Source of the DNA: Novilysobacter_A longmucuonensis
Lineage (GTDB): Bacteria; Pseudomonadota; Gammaproteobacteria; Xanthomonadales; Xanthomonadaceae
Length of the DNA: 64,000 bases
NCBI RefSeq assembly: GCF_046600735.1
Contig: NZ_JBJMAW010000009.1
Coordinates: 68,000-131,999, forward strand
Reading direction: 5' to 3'
The notes beneath the pieces were generated by a model, which saw only the letters and a list, made by a program, of their open reading frames with translations, searched no databases and had not been told where the DNA came from. Both the position numbers and the translations under genes were made by a program. Shown in pieces: positions 44,617-52,003 of this stretch; positions within the stretch are counted from its first letter, which is position 1; the number at the start of each line of letters is the position of its first letter.

Positions 44617-45477
44617 CTAGCGTTTGCTGGGCCAAGGCAGGTGCCCATCCAGTTCCTTCAGGCCCCCGTCGTCCTCTTCTCGGCTATGGGCGATAGATTC
44701 CGTCCTCTCGGGCAATTCCTCAGCATCTAGGCGCAAGAGTGTCAGCGTCTGGTCCCTTGAGGCATCGTAAATCGCATCTTCAAGCACAATGCCGCCCTCG
44801 ACATCGTCAAACCAGACATCCGCATCCAGCTCGATCGGCCCGGCTCCGGCTGAATTTTTGCGCAATGCTGCAGACATTGAGTGGTCGGGCAGCGCGATGC
44901 CGGAAGGGACCCAGAGCTTCGCGTCACGCAAGGCAGGAGAGCGGAACGCGTACTTCAATTTGCCCCCTTGCGAAACGACGAATGCACATGGCTCGGGAGA
45001 GAAGGCGACCATGCGTGAGCCGGTCGCCAACAGCGATGCATTGAACTGCTCAGCCAGATCCGCCATGGACTGGGCATTAATCTCCATCTTGAGCACCTCC
45101 GGCCTGAACAACGACACGGGGAGCAAAAGCTCCGCAGCGAAGATATCGCAGCACACCTCGTTAGGCGGCCGACGCTCGTAGCTCCAGGACAGGTCACCAT
45201 GTTCCGACTCCAGCTCCAGCACAACGTGCCCGATCTCATGACAGATCGTGAAGCGCTGGCGACGCTCAGAATCTCTGGCATTGACGCCAATCGTGTGACG
45301 GCCTTTCACCGTCATCGTGTAACCGGCCTCGCCTTCGCCAAGATCATCGTCAACGATGGCCTTGGCGTCGATGTGAGCGAGATACGCCTCTAGCGAAACA
45401 GGAACTGACGTCGGGGCCACTGCCCGGACGAATTTTCGGGCGCGTTGCTCTGCTGTGAAGTCATTCATCGTCTGCAT
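44617..45477 (-). CDS. ImmA/IrrE-family metallo-endopeptidase
   Basis: 286 residues. Zinc peptidase motif CHEIGH at 79-84 with a downstream NEVCCDIFAAELLLP for the third ligand. Start ATG 45477 has AAGGG 6 bases upstream; it overlaps the preceding HTH gene by 17 bases, so the two are coupled. In ImmA/ImmR, CapP/CapH and IrrE/DdrO such proteases cleave the partner repressor after DNA damage. Here the likely target is the Xre protein encoded just upstream. Confidence 0.88.
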   Translation of the reverse strand: MQTMNDFTAEQRARKFVRAVAPTSVPVSLEAYLAHIDAKAIVDDDLGEGEAGYTMTVKGRHTIGVNARDSERRQRFTICHEIGHVVLELESEHGDLSWSYERRPPNEVCCDIFAAELLLPVSLFRPEVLKMEINAQSMADLAEQFNASLLATGSRMVAFSPEPCAFVVSQGGKLKYAFRSPALRDAKLWVPSGIALPDHSMSAALRKNSAGAGPIELDADVWFDDVEGGIVLEDAIYDASRDQTLTLLRLDAEELPERTESIAHSREEDDGGLKELDGHLPWPSKR

Positions 45478-45847
45478 CAATCACCCTTTGAGCGCGCTCG
45501 ATTAGAGCCTTCGGTTCGGGCCTGGTCGCTCCGCGATGACGGACGCCATACGCCACTTCGAAAGTCTCGATTGGTACTGAAGGACTCTCAAGTACGTATC
45601 GGACCAAGGCCGCATCCCCGGAAGGGTGGTCCGATAGGTAGACCAGTATCTCGGCGTCCCGAGCTGATGGCTTCAAGATCCTGATGAGGCGCTCCAGAAC
45701 CTCGGACGAAGGGGACTCCTTCTGACCCGTTTCCAGACGATGTATGTAGGCGTGATCCACGTCGGCCAATTGGCCCGCTTCACGCAACGACAGCTCACGA
45801 CGCTCCCGAAAAAACCGCAGAGCCTCTCCCAGGGGGGGTAACGACAC
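45461..45847 (-). CDS. Xre-family repressor paired with the ImmA protease
   Basis: 128 residues from the GTG at 45847, which has the strong Shine-Dalgarno AAGGAGG 4 bases upstream; longer frames lack one. N-terminal HTH: LGEALRFFRERRELSLREAG, then HAYIHRLETGQ. The remaining residues could hold the cleavage or dimer region. Divergent from the Ubl operon across a spacer with two inverted repeats, and overlapped by the ImmA gene. It most likely represses both directions. Confidence 0.88.
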   Translation of the reverse strand: MSLPPLGEALRFFRERRELSLREAGQLADVDHAYIHRLETGQKESPSSEVLERLIRILKPSARDAEILVYLSDHPSGDAALVRYVLESPSVPIETFEVAYGVRHRGATRPEPKALIERAQRVIDADDE

Positions 45848-45884
45848 GATGCCTCCTTGACAGGCGGAACTTATTGCCCTAGCT

Positions 45885-45904
45885 TGTTGTCTAACTGGAC
45901 AACA
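45885..45904. promoter_or_regulatory. Operator candidate 1 (Xre/ImmA - Ubl divergent spacer)
   Basis: TGTTGTC, six bases, GACAACA: a perfect 7-bp inverted repeat, 38 bases upstream of the Xre start codon. The same half-sites recur at 45962. Candidate binding site of the Xre repressor. Confidence 0.65.
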
Positions 45905-45961
45905 GAAGCCCTCCCAGATATGTCCCATAGGGGTCAGGAGGGCCGTAAAGCCTACCATGAC

Positions 45962-45981
45962 TGTTGTCTGTGCAGACACCA
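45962..45981. promoter_or_regulatory. Operator candidate 2 (Xre/ImmA - Ubl divergent spacer)
   Basis: TGTTGTC, six bases, GACACCA: the same half-site and the same six-base spacing as operator 1, with one base changed in the right arm. It lies 83 bases before the Ubl start. Two copies in one divergent spacer support shared control of the Ubl operon. Confidence 0.65.
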
Positions 45982-46064
45982 TAACGAAGAGCTAAGAAGG
46001 AAAGTGTGACGCAGGGCGTGCGACGGAGTCGCCACAAGCTGCATCGAACCATAGGAGAAGGCAA

Positions 46065-46406
46065 ATGAGTAACGACCAGAAGCACGACGACGCCGAAGCC
46101 ATCGATGACCAGATGCTCGACGAGGTCATCGACCTCGCCGACTACGCTAGCCGGAGCGTGAAGCCCCCCAAGGCCAAGGGATATCGGATCCGCGTGAACC
46201 GAGAGTCCTTCGTCTTCGAACTCCCCAATCCGACTCGGGAGCAGATCCTCGAAAAGGCCGGATTAGTCCCAGTGAACCTGTGGACTCTGCGCCTCAAGCT
46301 GCATGGGGGCGCCTTCGATCGGATCGAACCGAACGAGCATGTGGATTTGACCCAGCCGGGTGCCGAGAAGTTCAAGGCGCTGCCCAACGACCAAACCGAA
46401 GGCTGA
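46065..46406 (+). CDS. Ubiquitin-like protein (multiubiquitin family, single Ubl)
   Basis: 113 residues with AGGAG upstream (ATAGGAGAAGGCAAATG). After a 36-residue acidic tail comes one beta-grasp-like unit: KGYRIRVNRESFVFELPNPT, REQILEKAGL and NLWTLRLKLHGGAFDRIEP. It ends NDQTEG, so only a single Gly is at the C-terminus. Prokaryotic multiubiquitin proteins have such domains next to E2, E1 and JAB genes. Here it is the first gene of the operon and the presumed modifier. Confidence 0.82.
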   Translation: MSNDQKHDDAEAIDDQMLDEVIDLADYASRSVKPPKAKGYRIRVNRESFVFELPNPTREQILEKAGLVPVNLWTLRLKLHGGAFDRIEPNEHVDLTQPGAEKFKALPNDQTEG

Positions 46407-46410
46407 GTTC

Positions 46411-46821
46411 ATGGACGCTCGGCGCGAGTTCGACCTTCCCCCCGAAGATGTCCTCTTCCTGGACGGCTACGGTCGTCCGTGGGAGACCACGGTCGACGGC
46501 AGCCAGTGGGTCCTGATCCATGACTTCAGTACGCAGCATGGTGGCTATACCTCGGCAGCGGTGACGGTCGCTATCCGGATCGAGACCGGCTATCCCCTAG
46601 CCGCCTTGGACATGGTCTACGTCCACCCACCTATGGCTCGCCGTGATGGCCAGCCTCTTCGGCGTACCCAAGCGCATCAGGCCATTCACGGCACCCAGTA
46701 CCAGCGCTGGTCGAGGCACTACACCGCCGCCAATCCGTGGATTGCGGGCGTGGACGGCCTTGAGCGGCACATCCTATCCATCGAGGAATGGTTTCGCCGG
46801 GAGATGCCACTATGCGCGTGA
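46411..46821 (+). CDS. E2-like ubiquitin-conjugating fold protein
   Basis: 136 residues from the ATG at 46411, 4 bases after the Ubl stop. Family landmarks of prokaryotic E2-like proteins: GYPLAALDMVYVHPPMARRD, then QYQRWSRHY and WIAGVDGLERHILSIEEWF. The only Cys is residue 135, next to the last, in sequence that overlaps the following gene; there is none after the HPPM region where the thioester Cys would sit. So this E2 may act without a thioester, or the last Cys may be used. The stop overlaps the JAB-E1 start by 10 bases. Confidence 0.78.
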   Translation: MDARREFDLPPEDVLFLDGYGRPWETTVDGSQWVLIHDFSTQHGGYTSAAVTVAIRIETGYPLAALDMVYVHPPMARRDGQPLRRTQAHQAIHGTQYQRWSRHYTAANPWIAGVDGLERHILSIEEWFRREMPLCA

Positions 46822-48209
46822 TCCTGACTTTGACCGGGCAGCACCACGCGCAGCTTCAGCAGCACCTGTTCCCGGGCGACGGCGAGGAGGCCGCTGCGAT
46901 CCTGCTTTGTGGACGCTTAAAGAGCGCTCACACGCATCGCTTGCTCGTTCGCGAAGTCCATGCGATCCCCTACTCGGAGTGCTCGGTACGCACCCCGGTG
47001 CAACTCACGTGGAGAACCGACTGCATCGTGCCGCTACTGGATCGTGCAGAGCGCGAGGGTTGGACACTGGTGAAGGTACACAGCCATCCCACCGGGATCC
47101 CAGAGTTCTCGGAAACCGACACCGCGGGCGATCTGCGCCTTCTACCGGCTATTCGCGACTGGGTCGAAGCAAGTGATCGCCTTCACGCCAGTGTGGTGAT
47201 GCTGCCGAGTGGAGCCATGTTCGGGCGCTACCTCGACCGGCATGGAACTCTGGTTGCACTCGATGCCATTCAGTGCGTGGGAGACGATCTGCGGCGGTGG
47301 GCTATCGGTGCCACGCTGGGCGAGTCCGCGGCGTCGCATGTCGCAGCCTTCGGTGAGGAGACCTTCCGCTTGCTGGGCGACATGTCGATTGCCGTCGTCG
47401 GATGCTCCGGGACGGGCGCCCCCCTGATCGAGCAGATCGCGCGCCTCGCACCGAGGGAGCTGGTCCTGGTGGACGATGATGTCGTCGAGGTTCGAAACCT
47501 AAACCGCATCCCGAATGCCACTAGGGAGGATGCGGAAGCCAGGCGCCGCAAGGTCGATGTCTTGGCCGATGCGGTTCGACGCATGGACCTTGGAACGACG
47601 GTCCGCGTGGTGCCCCGGAATCTATGGAGCGCAGAAGCCGTTCATGCGGTTGCCGAGTGCGACTTGGTATTCGGCTGCATGGACAGCATCGATGGCCGCT
47701 TCCTCCTCAACCTTCTTGCGACGGATTACGTGCTCCCGTACATCGACGTGGGCGTCCGCCTCGTCGCCAACGAAAAGAACGGCAATATTCAGGCAGCTTG
47801 CGGAAGCATCCACTACCTGCAGCCTGGCGGGTCCAGCCTCATTAGCCGGGGGCTCTTTACGATGGAAGATGTGAGAGCCGCGGGGCTCCGTCGCAGCGAT
47901 CCAGATGCACATGCCCAGCAGGTGAAGGACGGCTATATCCGAGGTGCACCGACTTCGCGGCCAGCAGTGGTCAGCATCAACTTTCAACTGGCCGCAATGG
48001 CGGTTACCGAACTGCTTGCACGGCTCCACCCGTTCCGTGACTCGCCCAACCGCACCTATGAGCACCTGCAACTGGATCTGGCAGACATGACCATTCTGCA
48101 TGAGCAGCACAGTACGGTTTGCCCCATCATAAAAGGTCGGGGCGGCCTAGGAGATCGAACCCCGTTGCTAGGCTTGCCCGAGCTTTCGGATCACGCAAAG
48201 TATGGCTAA
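46812..48209 (+). CDS. JAB-E1 fusion (deubiquitinase plus ThiF/E1 activating enzyme)
   Basis: 465 residues from the ATG at 46812. Residues 1-160: a JAMM isopeptidase with Glu25/26, HSHP at 90-93 and S-x-x-D at 100-103. Residues about 175-450: a ThiF/E1 fold with VVGCSGTGAPLIEQIARLAP for the nucleotide loop and LVLVDDDVVEVRNLNRIPN. It continues with FGCMDSIDGRFLLN. The fusion puts modifier activation and removal on one chain. In Bil and CBASS type II systems these are separate proteins. Third gene of the operon. Confidence 0.88.
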   Translation: MRVILTLTGQHHAQLQQHLFPGDGEEAAAILLCGRLKSAHTHRLLVREVHAIPYSECSVRTPVQLTWRTDCIVPLLDRAEREGWTLVKVHSHPTGIPEFSETDTAGDLRLLPAIRDWVEASDRLHASVVMLPSGAMFGRYLDRHGTLVALDAIQCVGDDLRRWAIGATLGESAASHVAAFGEETFRLLGDMSIAVVGCSGTGAPLIEQIARLAPRELVLVDDDVVEVRNLNRIPNATREDAEARRRKVDVLADAVRRMDLGTTVRVVPRNLWSAEAVHAVAECDLVFGCMDSIDGRFLLNLLATDYVLPYIDVGVRLVANEKNGNIQAACGSIHYLQPGGSSLISRGLFTMEDVRAAGLRRSDPDAHAQQVKDGYIRGAPTSRPAVVSINFQLAAMAVTELLARLHPFRDSPNRTYEHLQLDLADMTILHEQHSTVCPIIKGRGGLGDRTPLLGLPELSDHAKYG

Positions 48210-48579
48210 CTTCTTGAGGGACCTGATCTGCACGCTGCGAAGCGCGGCACGGCCACGCTTCCGGATTGTCGAGATCGAGGACGACTTTCCAGAGGTGCTG
48301 GAGAAGAAGGCACTGTACGTACTCTCTGAGGGCGGAGACACCTGGGCCGCCGCGATGGTCTGCCCCTGCGGCTGCCAAGCGACCCTGCATCTGAACCTCT
48401 TCGCAGATCAGCGTCCGTGCTGGCGGCTGAACCTTGAAAGCGGCGGATCCCTAACCCCATCGGTATGGCGTCGGGAACACTGCGGCGCACACTTCTGGTT
48501 TCGTGGGGGACGTGTCTATTGGACCTCCGACCAACCCTATGCCCTTTTGCGCGATCTGCGGCTGCTTTGGGGACACTAG
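48202..48579 (+). CDS. DUF6527-like small protein of the Ubl operon
   Basis: 125 residues, starting 8 bases inside the end of the JAB-E1 gene (ATGGCTAA). Contains VCPCGCQATLHLNL and REHCGAHFWFRGGRVYW, Cys clusters that probably bind zinc. I recall this arrangement from the DUF6527 family in ubiquitin-like operons. Translational coupling says it works with the conjugation proteins; its exact role (target, E3-like adaptor, effector) is unknown. Confidence 0.8.
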   Translation: MANFLRDLICTLRSAARPRFRIVEIEDDFPEVLEKKALYVLSEGGDTWAAAMVCPCGCQATLHLNLFADQRPCWRLNLESGGSLTPSVWRREHCGAHFWFRGGRVYWTSDQPYALLRDLRLLWGH

Positions 48580-49021
48580 GCTGATCAGTCGAACTGATCC
48601 TGCTGGGCGAACACGTTGTGGTTTCGCTGCTGGGCAGCGATAAGAGTCCGAGAGCCGGCTTCCGACACACCAGATTAGGGGTTTTCCTACTCCGGGGCGC
48701 GGCTTCGACTGACTGTCTCCCGTTAGGTCAACTGCCACGCTAGGCACTGGTCGGCATACGTGTGGGCCGTAGGCAGTCCAACGCACGTTGGGGCGCAGGG
48801 ACAGCGCCCTGCCGGCCTTCATTCCGGGAGCTTCGATCCGATGAAGGTGCATGACCCCAAGTGGCGACGGCGGTACCTCCGGCCGCTGATATTCCAGTGC
48901 AGCATCGCTGTGGCGGGCGTGAGCGTGGTTGTTTGGTGCTGGGGGCGCGGCTAGGTGGGTCGCCCTACCGAGGAAGCTGGGAACGATAGACCCATCGCGG
49001 AGGAGCCGGGGGCGTACCGAC
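48580..49021. other. Spacer after the Ubl operon
   Basis: 442 bases. The only candidate gene is a 37-residue frame at 48841-48954, listed separately. The rest shows no hairpin with a T run and no family resemblance. Confidence 0.4.
48841..48954 (+). CDS. Possible small membrane peptide
   Basis: 37 residues, MKVHDPKWRRRYLRPLIFQC and then SIAVAGVSVVVWCWGRG. A basic N-terminus is followed by one hydrophobic helix, the shape of small toxic or regulatory membrane peptides. No strong ribosome site is seen, and the frame could be chance. Confidence 0.25.
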   Translation: MKVHDPKWRRRYLRPLIFQCSIAVAGVSVVVWCWGRG

Positions 49022-49396
49022 CTAAGGCTTCGACATCGGGCCCAAAAAGATGGCTTTGGCTTTGGCTTGGCATTGTTGAAATCCGTCGGCATGACGGTCG
49101 AGAAAAGCACTCATCGCTCCGCGAAATCTAAGTGCATCGGCAGGAAGGGATAAGCAAAGCGACCGAGCGACCGTAGCGGCGAAGTCGACCTGACGTTTTG
49201 TAGGTGAGCGAAGGTCGGGGTCAAGCGCAAGTTCTACTCCAGCTCCAACGCAGGAGGCGAGCCTGGCTATGAGTTGGTCATGCATCTCTTCCGACGTTGC
49301 ACGGCGCCACTGCGCGTCGAGTGCTTCGCTAATCAGGTCGGATACCGGTACCTGGAGCGCCTCAGTCCTACCTTCATCGAGCAACCAGATGACCAT
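49022..49396 (-). CDS. Hypothetical protein divergent from an Xre regulator
   Basis: 124 residues. The central block SPTKRQVDFAATVARSLCLSLP resembles a short motif (P-T-x-K-Q-x-x-F-A) seen in various uncharacterised bacterial proteins; I cannot assign it. The N-terminus (MVIWLLDEGRTEALQVPVSD) looks like a small sensor or antitoxin-type fold, but this is weak. The divergent partner at 49478 is an Xre protein. Confidence 0.6.
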   Translation of the reverse strand: MVIWLLDEGRTEALQVPVSDLISEALDAQWRRATSEEMHDQLIARLASCVGAGVELALDPDLRSPTKRQVDFAATVARSLCLSLPADALRFRGAMSAFLDRHADGFQQCQAKAKAIFLGPMSKP

Positions 49397-49422
49397 ATCG
49401 TGACTCGCGATGGAACATATAT

Positions 49423-49459
49423 GTAGACTACAAGTATAGGCGTAGCCGTAAAAGTAGTC
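49423..49459. promoter_or_regulatory. Possible Xre operator with GACTAC/GTAGTC half-sites
   Basis: GTAGACTAC (49423-49431) is a 9-base palindrome, and GACTAC/GTAGTC (49426-49431 and 49454-49459) form an outer inverted repeat in the spacer between the divergent hypothetical and Xre genes. Position suits a controller-protein site; evidence is only symmetry. Confidence 0.35.
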
Positions 49460-49477
49460 CTTCCGTAGCTTGCGCTG

Positions 49478-49702
49478 ATGGAAGCGGCTACCTTGCAGAA
49501 GCGTCTGGGTTCGGCAATGCGGGAGCGCCGTACGGCGCTAGATCGCAGTCAAGAGAGCTTCGCGGACCTTATAAAGATGCACCGCGCTTACTACAGTGCA
49601 ATAGAGCGTGGCGAGCGGAACATTACGTTACATACGATGTATCGAGTTGCGCGGGGGTTGGGTGTCAGTGTCAAGGACTTGATGGAAGACGCAAGACTCT
49701 AG
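49478..49702 (+). CDS. Small Xre-family regulator
   Basis: 74 residues, essentially one helix-turn-helix domain: LGSAMRERRTALDRSQESFA, then HRAYYSAIERGERNITLHTM and GLGVSVKDLM. The size and form are those of R-M controller proteins. The nearest R-M system is 10 kb away, so its target is uncertain; a divergent gene lies just left. It is the last gene before the right end of the element. Confidence 0.88.
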   Translation: MEAATLQKRLGSAMRERRTALDRSQESFADLIKMHRAYYSAIERGERNITLHTMYRVARGLGVSVKDLMEDARL

Positions 49703-49755
49703 GCCTGGCCAGTCGGCGACAGTAGCTATCATTTTGATTGTTATGGGATTCTGGT

Positions 49756-49770
49756 GTAACTAACTGTTAC
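49756..49770. other. Palindrome near the right end of the radC element
   Basis: GTAACTAACTGTTAC, inside TGTAAC/GTTACA, is a small inverted repeat about 20 bases from the right junction, followed by TAGCCT (49775), which is also found near the left end (26550). It may be a recombinase binding site. The junction itself is at about 49789/49790, where radC sequence resumes (GCCGACGATCACC). Confidence 0.4.
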
Positions 49771-49789
49771 AAACTAGCCTAATCTCATA

Positions 49790-50305
49790 GCCGACGATCA
49801 CCGCCGCCGCGTTCAGCGCCAGCGCGCGCCGCACCACCTCGCGCGGATGCACTTCGGCGCCGTCCAGGGTGCCGCGGAACAACTCTTCGAACGCGATCGC
49901 GCGATGCCGGGTGTCGAGGAAGAGCGCGGCGAATACCTCGTGCGGCAGGCCGCGCAGACGCTGGGCGAAATAGCGGCCCGCGGCCTGCGGATCGCTCAGC
50001 GCGGCGCCACGTTCCAGGTCCGCCGACAGATGGCGCTGGCCCAGCTCCAGTGCGGCGGCCAGCTGGCAGACCCGGGCCGGGCCGAGGCCGGGCAATTTGG
50101 CCAGTTCGGCCGGCGTGCATTCCAGCAGTCGCCGCAGCGGCCCGTGGCCGGCGAGCAGCTCTCGCGCGGTGCCGACCGCGTCGCGTCCGCGCAGGCCCGA
50201 GCCGAGGAAGATCGCCAGCAGTTCGGCATCCGACAGTGCGCCGGCGCCGCGCGCCAGCAGTTTTTCACGGGGGCGTTCGGCCGCCGGCCAGTCGCGGATG
50301 TGCAT
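49790..50305 (-). pseudogene. radC: radC 5' fragment
   Basis: Encodes residues 1 to about 172 of RadC from the ATG at 50305 (MHIRDWPAAERPREKLLARG), then the HhH region LGLRGRDAV-like and ALALNAAAVIVG. After that the sequence becomes element DNA and stops within a few codons. The JAMM half is at 26371-26529. Together the parts give about 224 residues, the normal RadC length. An upstream in-frame ATG at 50317 is an alternative start. Confidence 0.9.
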
Positions 50306-50461
50306 GTTGGAATCCATGGACGTAGGAAGGACAGACAACGGACAACGGAAACCTGCGAACAGGTCCACACCGTAGTGCCGTCGCGCCGGGCGCTGCATCG
50401 GCCGCCCCCGTGCCATCGGGTAAGCTAACGGCCGATCTGCAGGTAGGGATTTTCTTCACCG

Positions 50462-51022
50462 ATGGCCGAGCCGAGCCTTTCGCTGCCAGGCACACGGGTG
50501 CTGCTGTGCGTGTGTGGCGGGATCGCCGCGTACAAGGCGGCCGAGCTGGTGCGCCGCCTGCGCGATGCCGGGGCCGAGGTGCGCGTGGCGATGACCGAGA
50601 ACGCCGGTCGCTTCGTCGGTGCGGCCACCTTCCAGGCGCTGTCGGGCCATCCGGTACGCGCTTCGCTGTGGGACGAGGCCGCCGAGGCGGCAATGGGCCA
50701 TATCGAGCTGGCGCGCTGGCCGCAGCGCATCCTGGTCGCGCCGGCCAGCGCCAATACCCTCGCCAAGCTTGCCCACGGCCTGGCCGACGACCTGGTCAGC
50801 ACCTTGTGCCTGGCGACCGACGCACCGGTCGCGGTCGCACCGGCGATGAACCGGCTGATGTGGGCCAACCCGGCGACCCGGGCCAACATCGAGATCCTGC
50901 GTGCGCGCGGCATCGCGGTGCTCGGCCCGGCATCGGGTGGCCAGGCCTGCGGGGAAGTCGGCGAAGGGCGCCTGCTGGAGCCGGACGCGCTGGTCGCCGC
51001 GCTGGCGGAGCCGGTCGCGTGA
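50462..51022 (+). CDS. coaC: Phosphopantothenoylcysteine decarboxylase (CoaC half)
   Basis: 186 residues. Flavoprotein fold: LLCVCGGIAAYKAAELVRRL, then HIELARWPQRILVAPASANT, APAMNRLMW, and the ACGEVGEGR loop with the catalytic Cys near 163. In most bacteria it is the first half of fused CoaBC. Here the frame ends in TGA at 51020-51022, overlapping a GTG start for the CoaB half in another frame. It catalyses the last step making 4'-phosphopantetheine. Confidence 0.92.
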   Translation: MAEPSLSLPGTRVLLCVCGGIAAYKAAELVRRLRDAGAEVRVAMTENAGRFVGAATFQALSGHPVRASLWDEAAEAAMGHIELARWPQRILVAPASANTLAKLAHGLADDLVSTLCLATDAPVAVAPAMNRLMWANPATRANIEILRARGIAVLGPASGGQACGEVGEGRLLEPDALVAALAEPVA

Positions 51023-51753
51023 GCGTGGATGCACGATCGGCCGGCTCGCCTTCGGCCTGGACCGGCCGGCGCGTGCTGGTCAGCGCCGGCCCAACATTCG
51101 AGGACGTCGATCCGGTTCGGTTCATCGGCAACCGCAGCAGCGGCAAGATGGGGTTTGCGATCGCCGATGTGGCCGCGCGCCGCGGCGCCAAGGTGGTGCT
51201 GGTGGCCGGCCCGGTCGCATTGCCGACCCCGTCCGGTGTCACCCGGATCGATGTCCGCTCGGCGGCGCAGATGCATGCAGCGGTGCTCGCCGAGGTGACC
51301 GCGGCACGGCCGCTCGAGGTCTACATCGGTGCGGCGGCGGTGGCCGACTACACCCCGCGCCAGGTCGCCTGCGGCAAGATCAAGAAGCAGCCGGGCCAGA
51401 ACACGTTCACCCTCGAACTGGTGCGCACGCCGGATATCCTGGCCGAGGTCGCCGCGCACGCGCAGCGGCCGTCGCTGGTGGTCGGCTTTGCCGCCGAGAC
51501 CGACAACGTCGAGGGCTATGCGCGCGGCAAACTGGTCAACAAGCGGCTCGACCTGATCGCGGCCAACCGCGTCGGTGTGCCCGGCAGCGGCTTCGAGGCC
51601 GACGACAACGCCCTGTCGATCTACTGGCGCGATGGCGAGTGCGCACTCGGGCCATCGCCGAAGACGCAGCTGGCCGAAGCGCTGCTCGACGTGATCGCTG
51701 CGCGGTTGATGGCGGCCCAGGATCAGGTGCGGGACGCGGATCAACGCGGATAG
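51019..51753 (+). CDS. coaB: Phosphopantothenate-cysteine ligase (CoaB half)
   Basis: 244 residues from the GTG at 51019 (GTGA overlap with coaC). Conserved: RRVLVSAGPTFEDVDPVRFI, GNRSSGKMGFAIADVAARRG, KIKKQPGQ with its conserved Lys, and FAAETDN. Joins 4'-phosphopantothenate and cysteine using CTP. The usual bifunctional CoaBC is thus made as two proteins, unless a frameshift at this point fuses them. A single sequencing error near 51020 could also explain it. Confidence 0.9.
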   Translation: MSVDARSAGSPSAWTGRRVLVSAGPTFEDVDPVRFIGNRSSGKMGFAIADVAARRGAKVVLVAGPVALPTPSGVTRIDVRSAAQMHAAVLAEVTAARPLEVYIGAAAVADYTPRQVACGKIKKQPGQNTFTLELVRTPDILAEVAAHAQRPSLVVGFAAETDNVEGYARGKLVNKRLDLIAANRVGVPGSGFEADDNALSIYWRDGECALGPSPKTQLAEALLDVIAARLMAAQDQVRDADQRG

Positions 51754-51985
51754 ACACGGATCAGAGCGAAGGCGGGTTCAATCAGCGAGATGCGCGAATG
51801 CTGCTGTTGCGCTGTTGTTCCCGCGCAGCGGGTAATCCAGAGCGGGGACGTCGTCCGGTTTAGCCTGGCTCTGGCTTCGCCGGGAAAAACATGAGTCGGC
51901 ATTGCGCCGATGGCGGATTGCCGAGGTCCGGAAAAGAAATCCAAAAAGCTTTATCCGTGCCCATTCGCGTAAATCCGTGTCAAAA
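51737..51985. repeat. Long imperfect palindrome before dut
   Basis: GCGGATCAACGCGGATAGAC, then ACGGATCAGAGCGAA near 51757 on the left and AAATCCGTGTCAAAAGC near 51971 on the right. These are the same arms seen twice at 21941-22200. The roughly 250-base spacer between coaB and dut holds no gene. Probably a dispersed repeat copy. Confidence 0.6.
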
Positions 51986-52003
51986 GCTCCACAAAGGCGC
52001 CCC

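Larger units (their letters stand above)
26530..49789. mobile_element. 23.3-kb Tn554-like element (recombinase trio) inserted in radC
   Basis: Defined by the two radC halves at its edges. The left end carries three tyrosine recombinases and a small HTH protein in a tightly overlapping operon, the tnpABC-like layout of Tn554 relatives, several of which also use radC as target. Cargo is almost wholly anti-phage type genes. The motif TAGCCT occurs 20 bases inside the left edge (26550) and about 10 inside the right (49775); no long terminal inverted repeats or target duplication are evident, as expected for this recombination type. Base composition is lower in G+C, most obviously over the recombinases and 33.3-35.5 kb. 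Confidence 0.88.

Noticed and set aside
44617..48579. CBASS locus
   Set aside because: E1/E2/JAB and ImmA-HTH parts recall CBASS, but no CD-NTase or CBASS effector gene is present, and a Ubl gene heads the operon.
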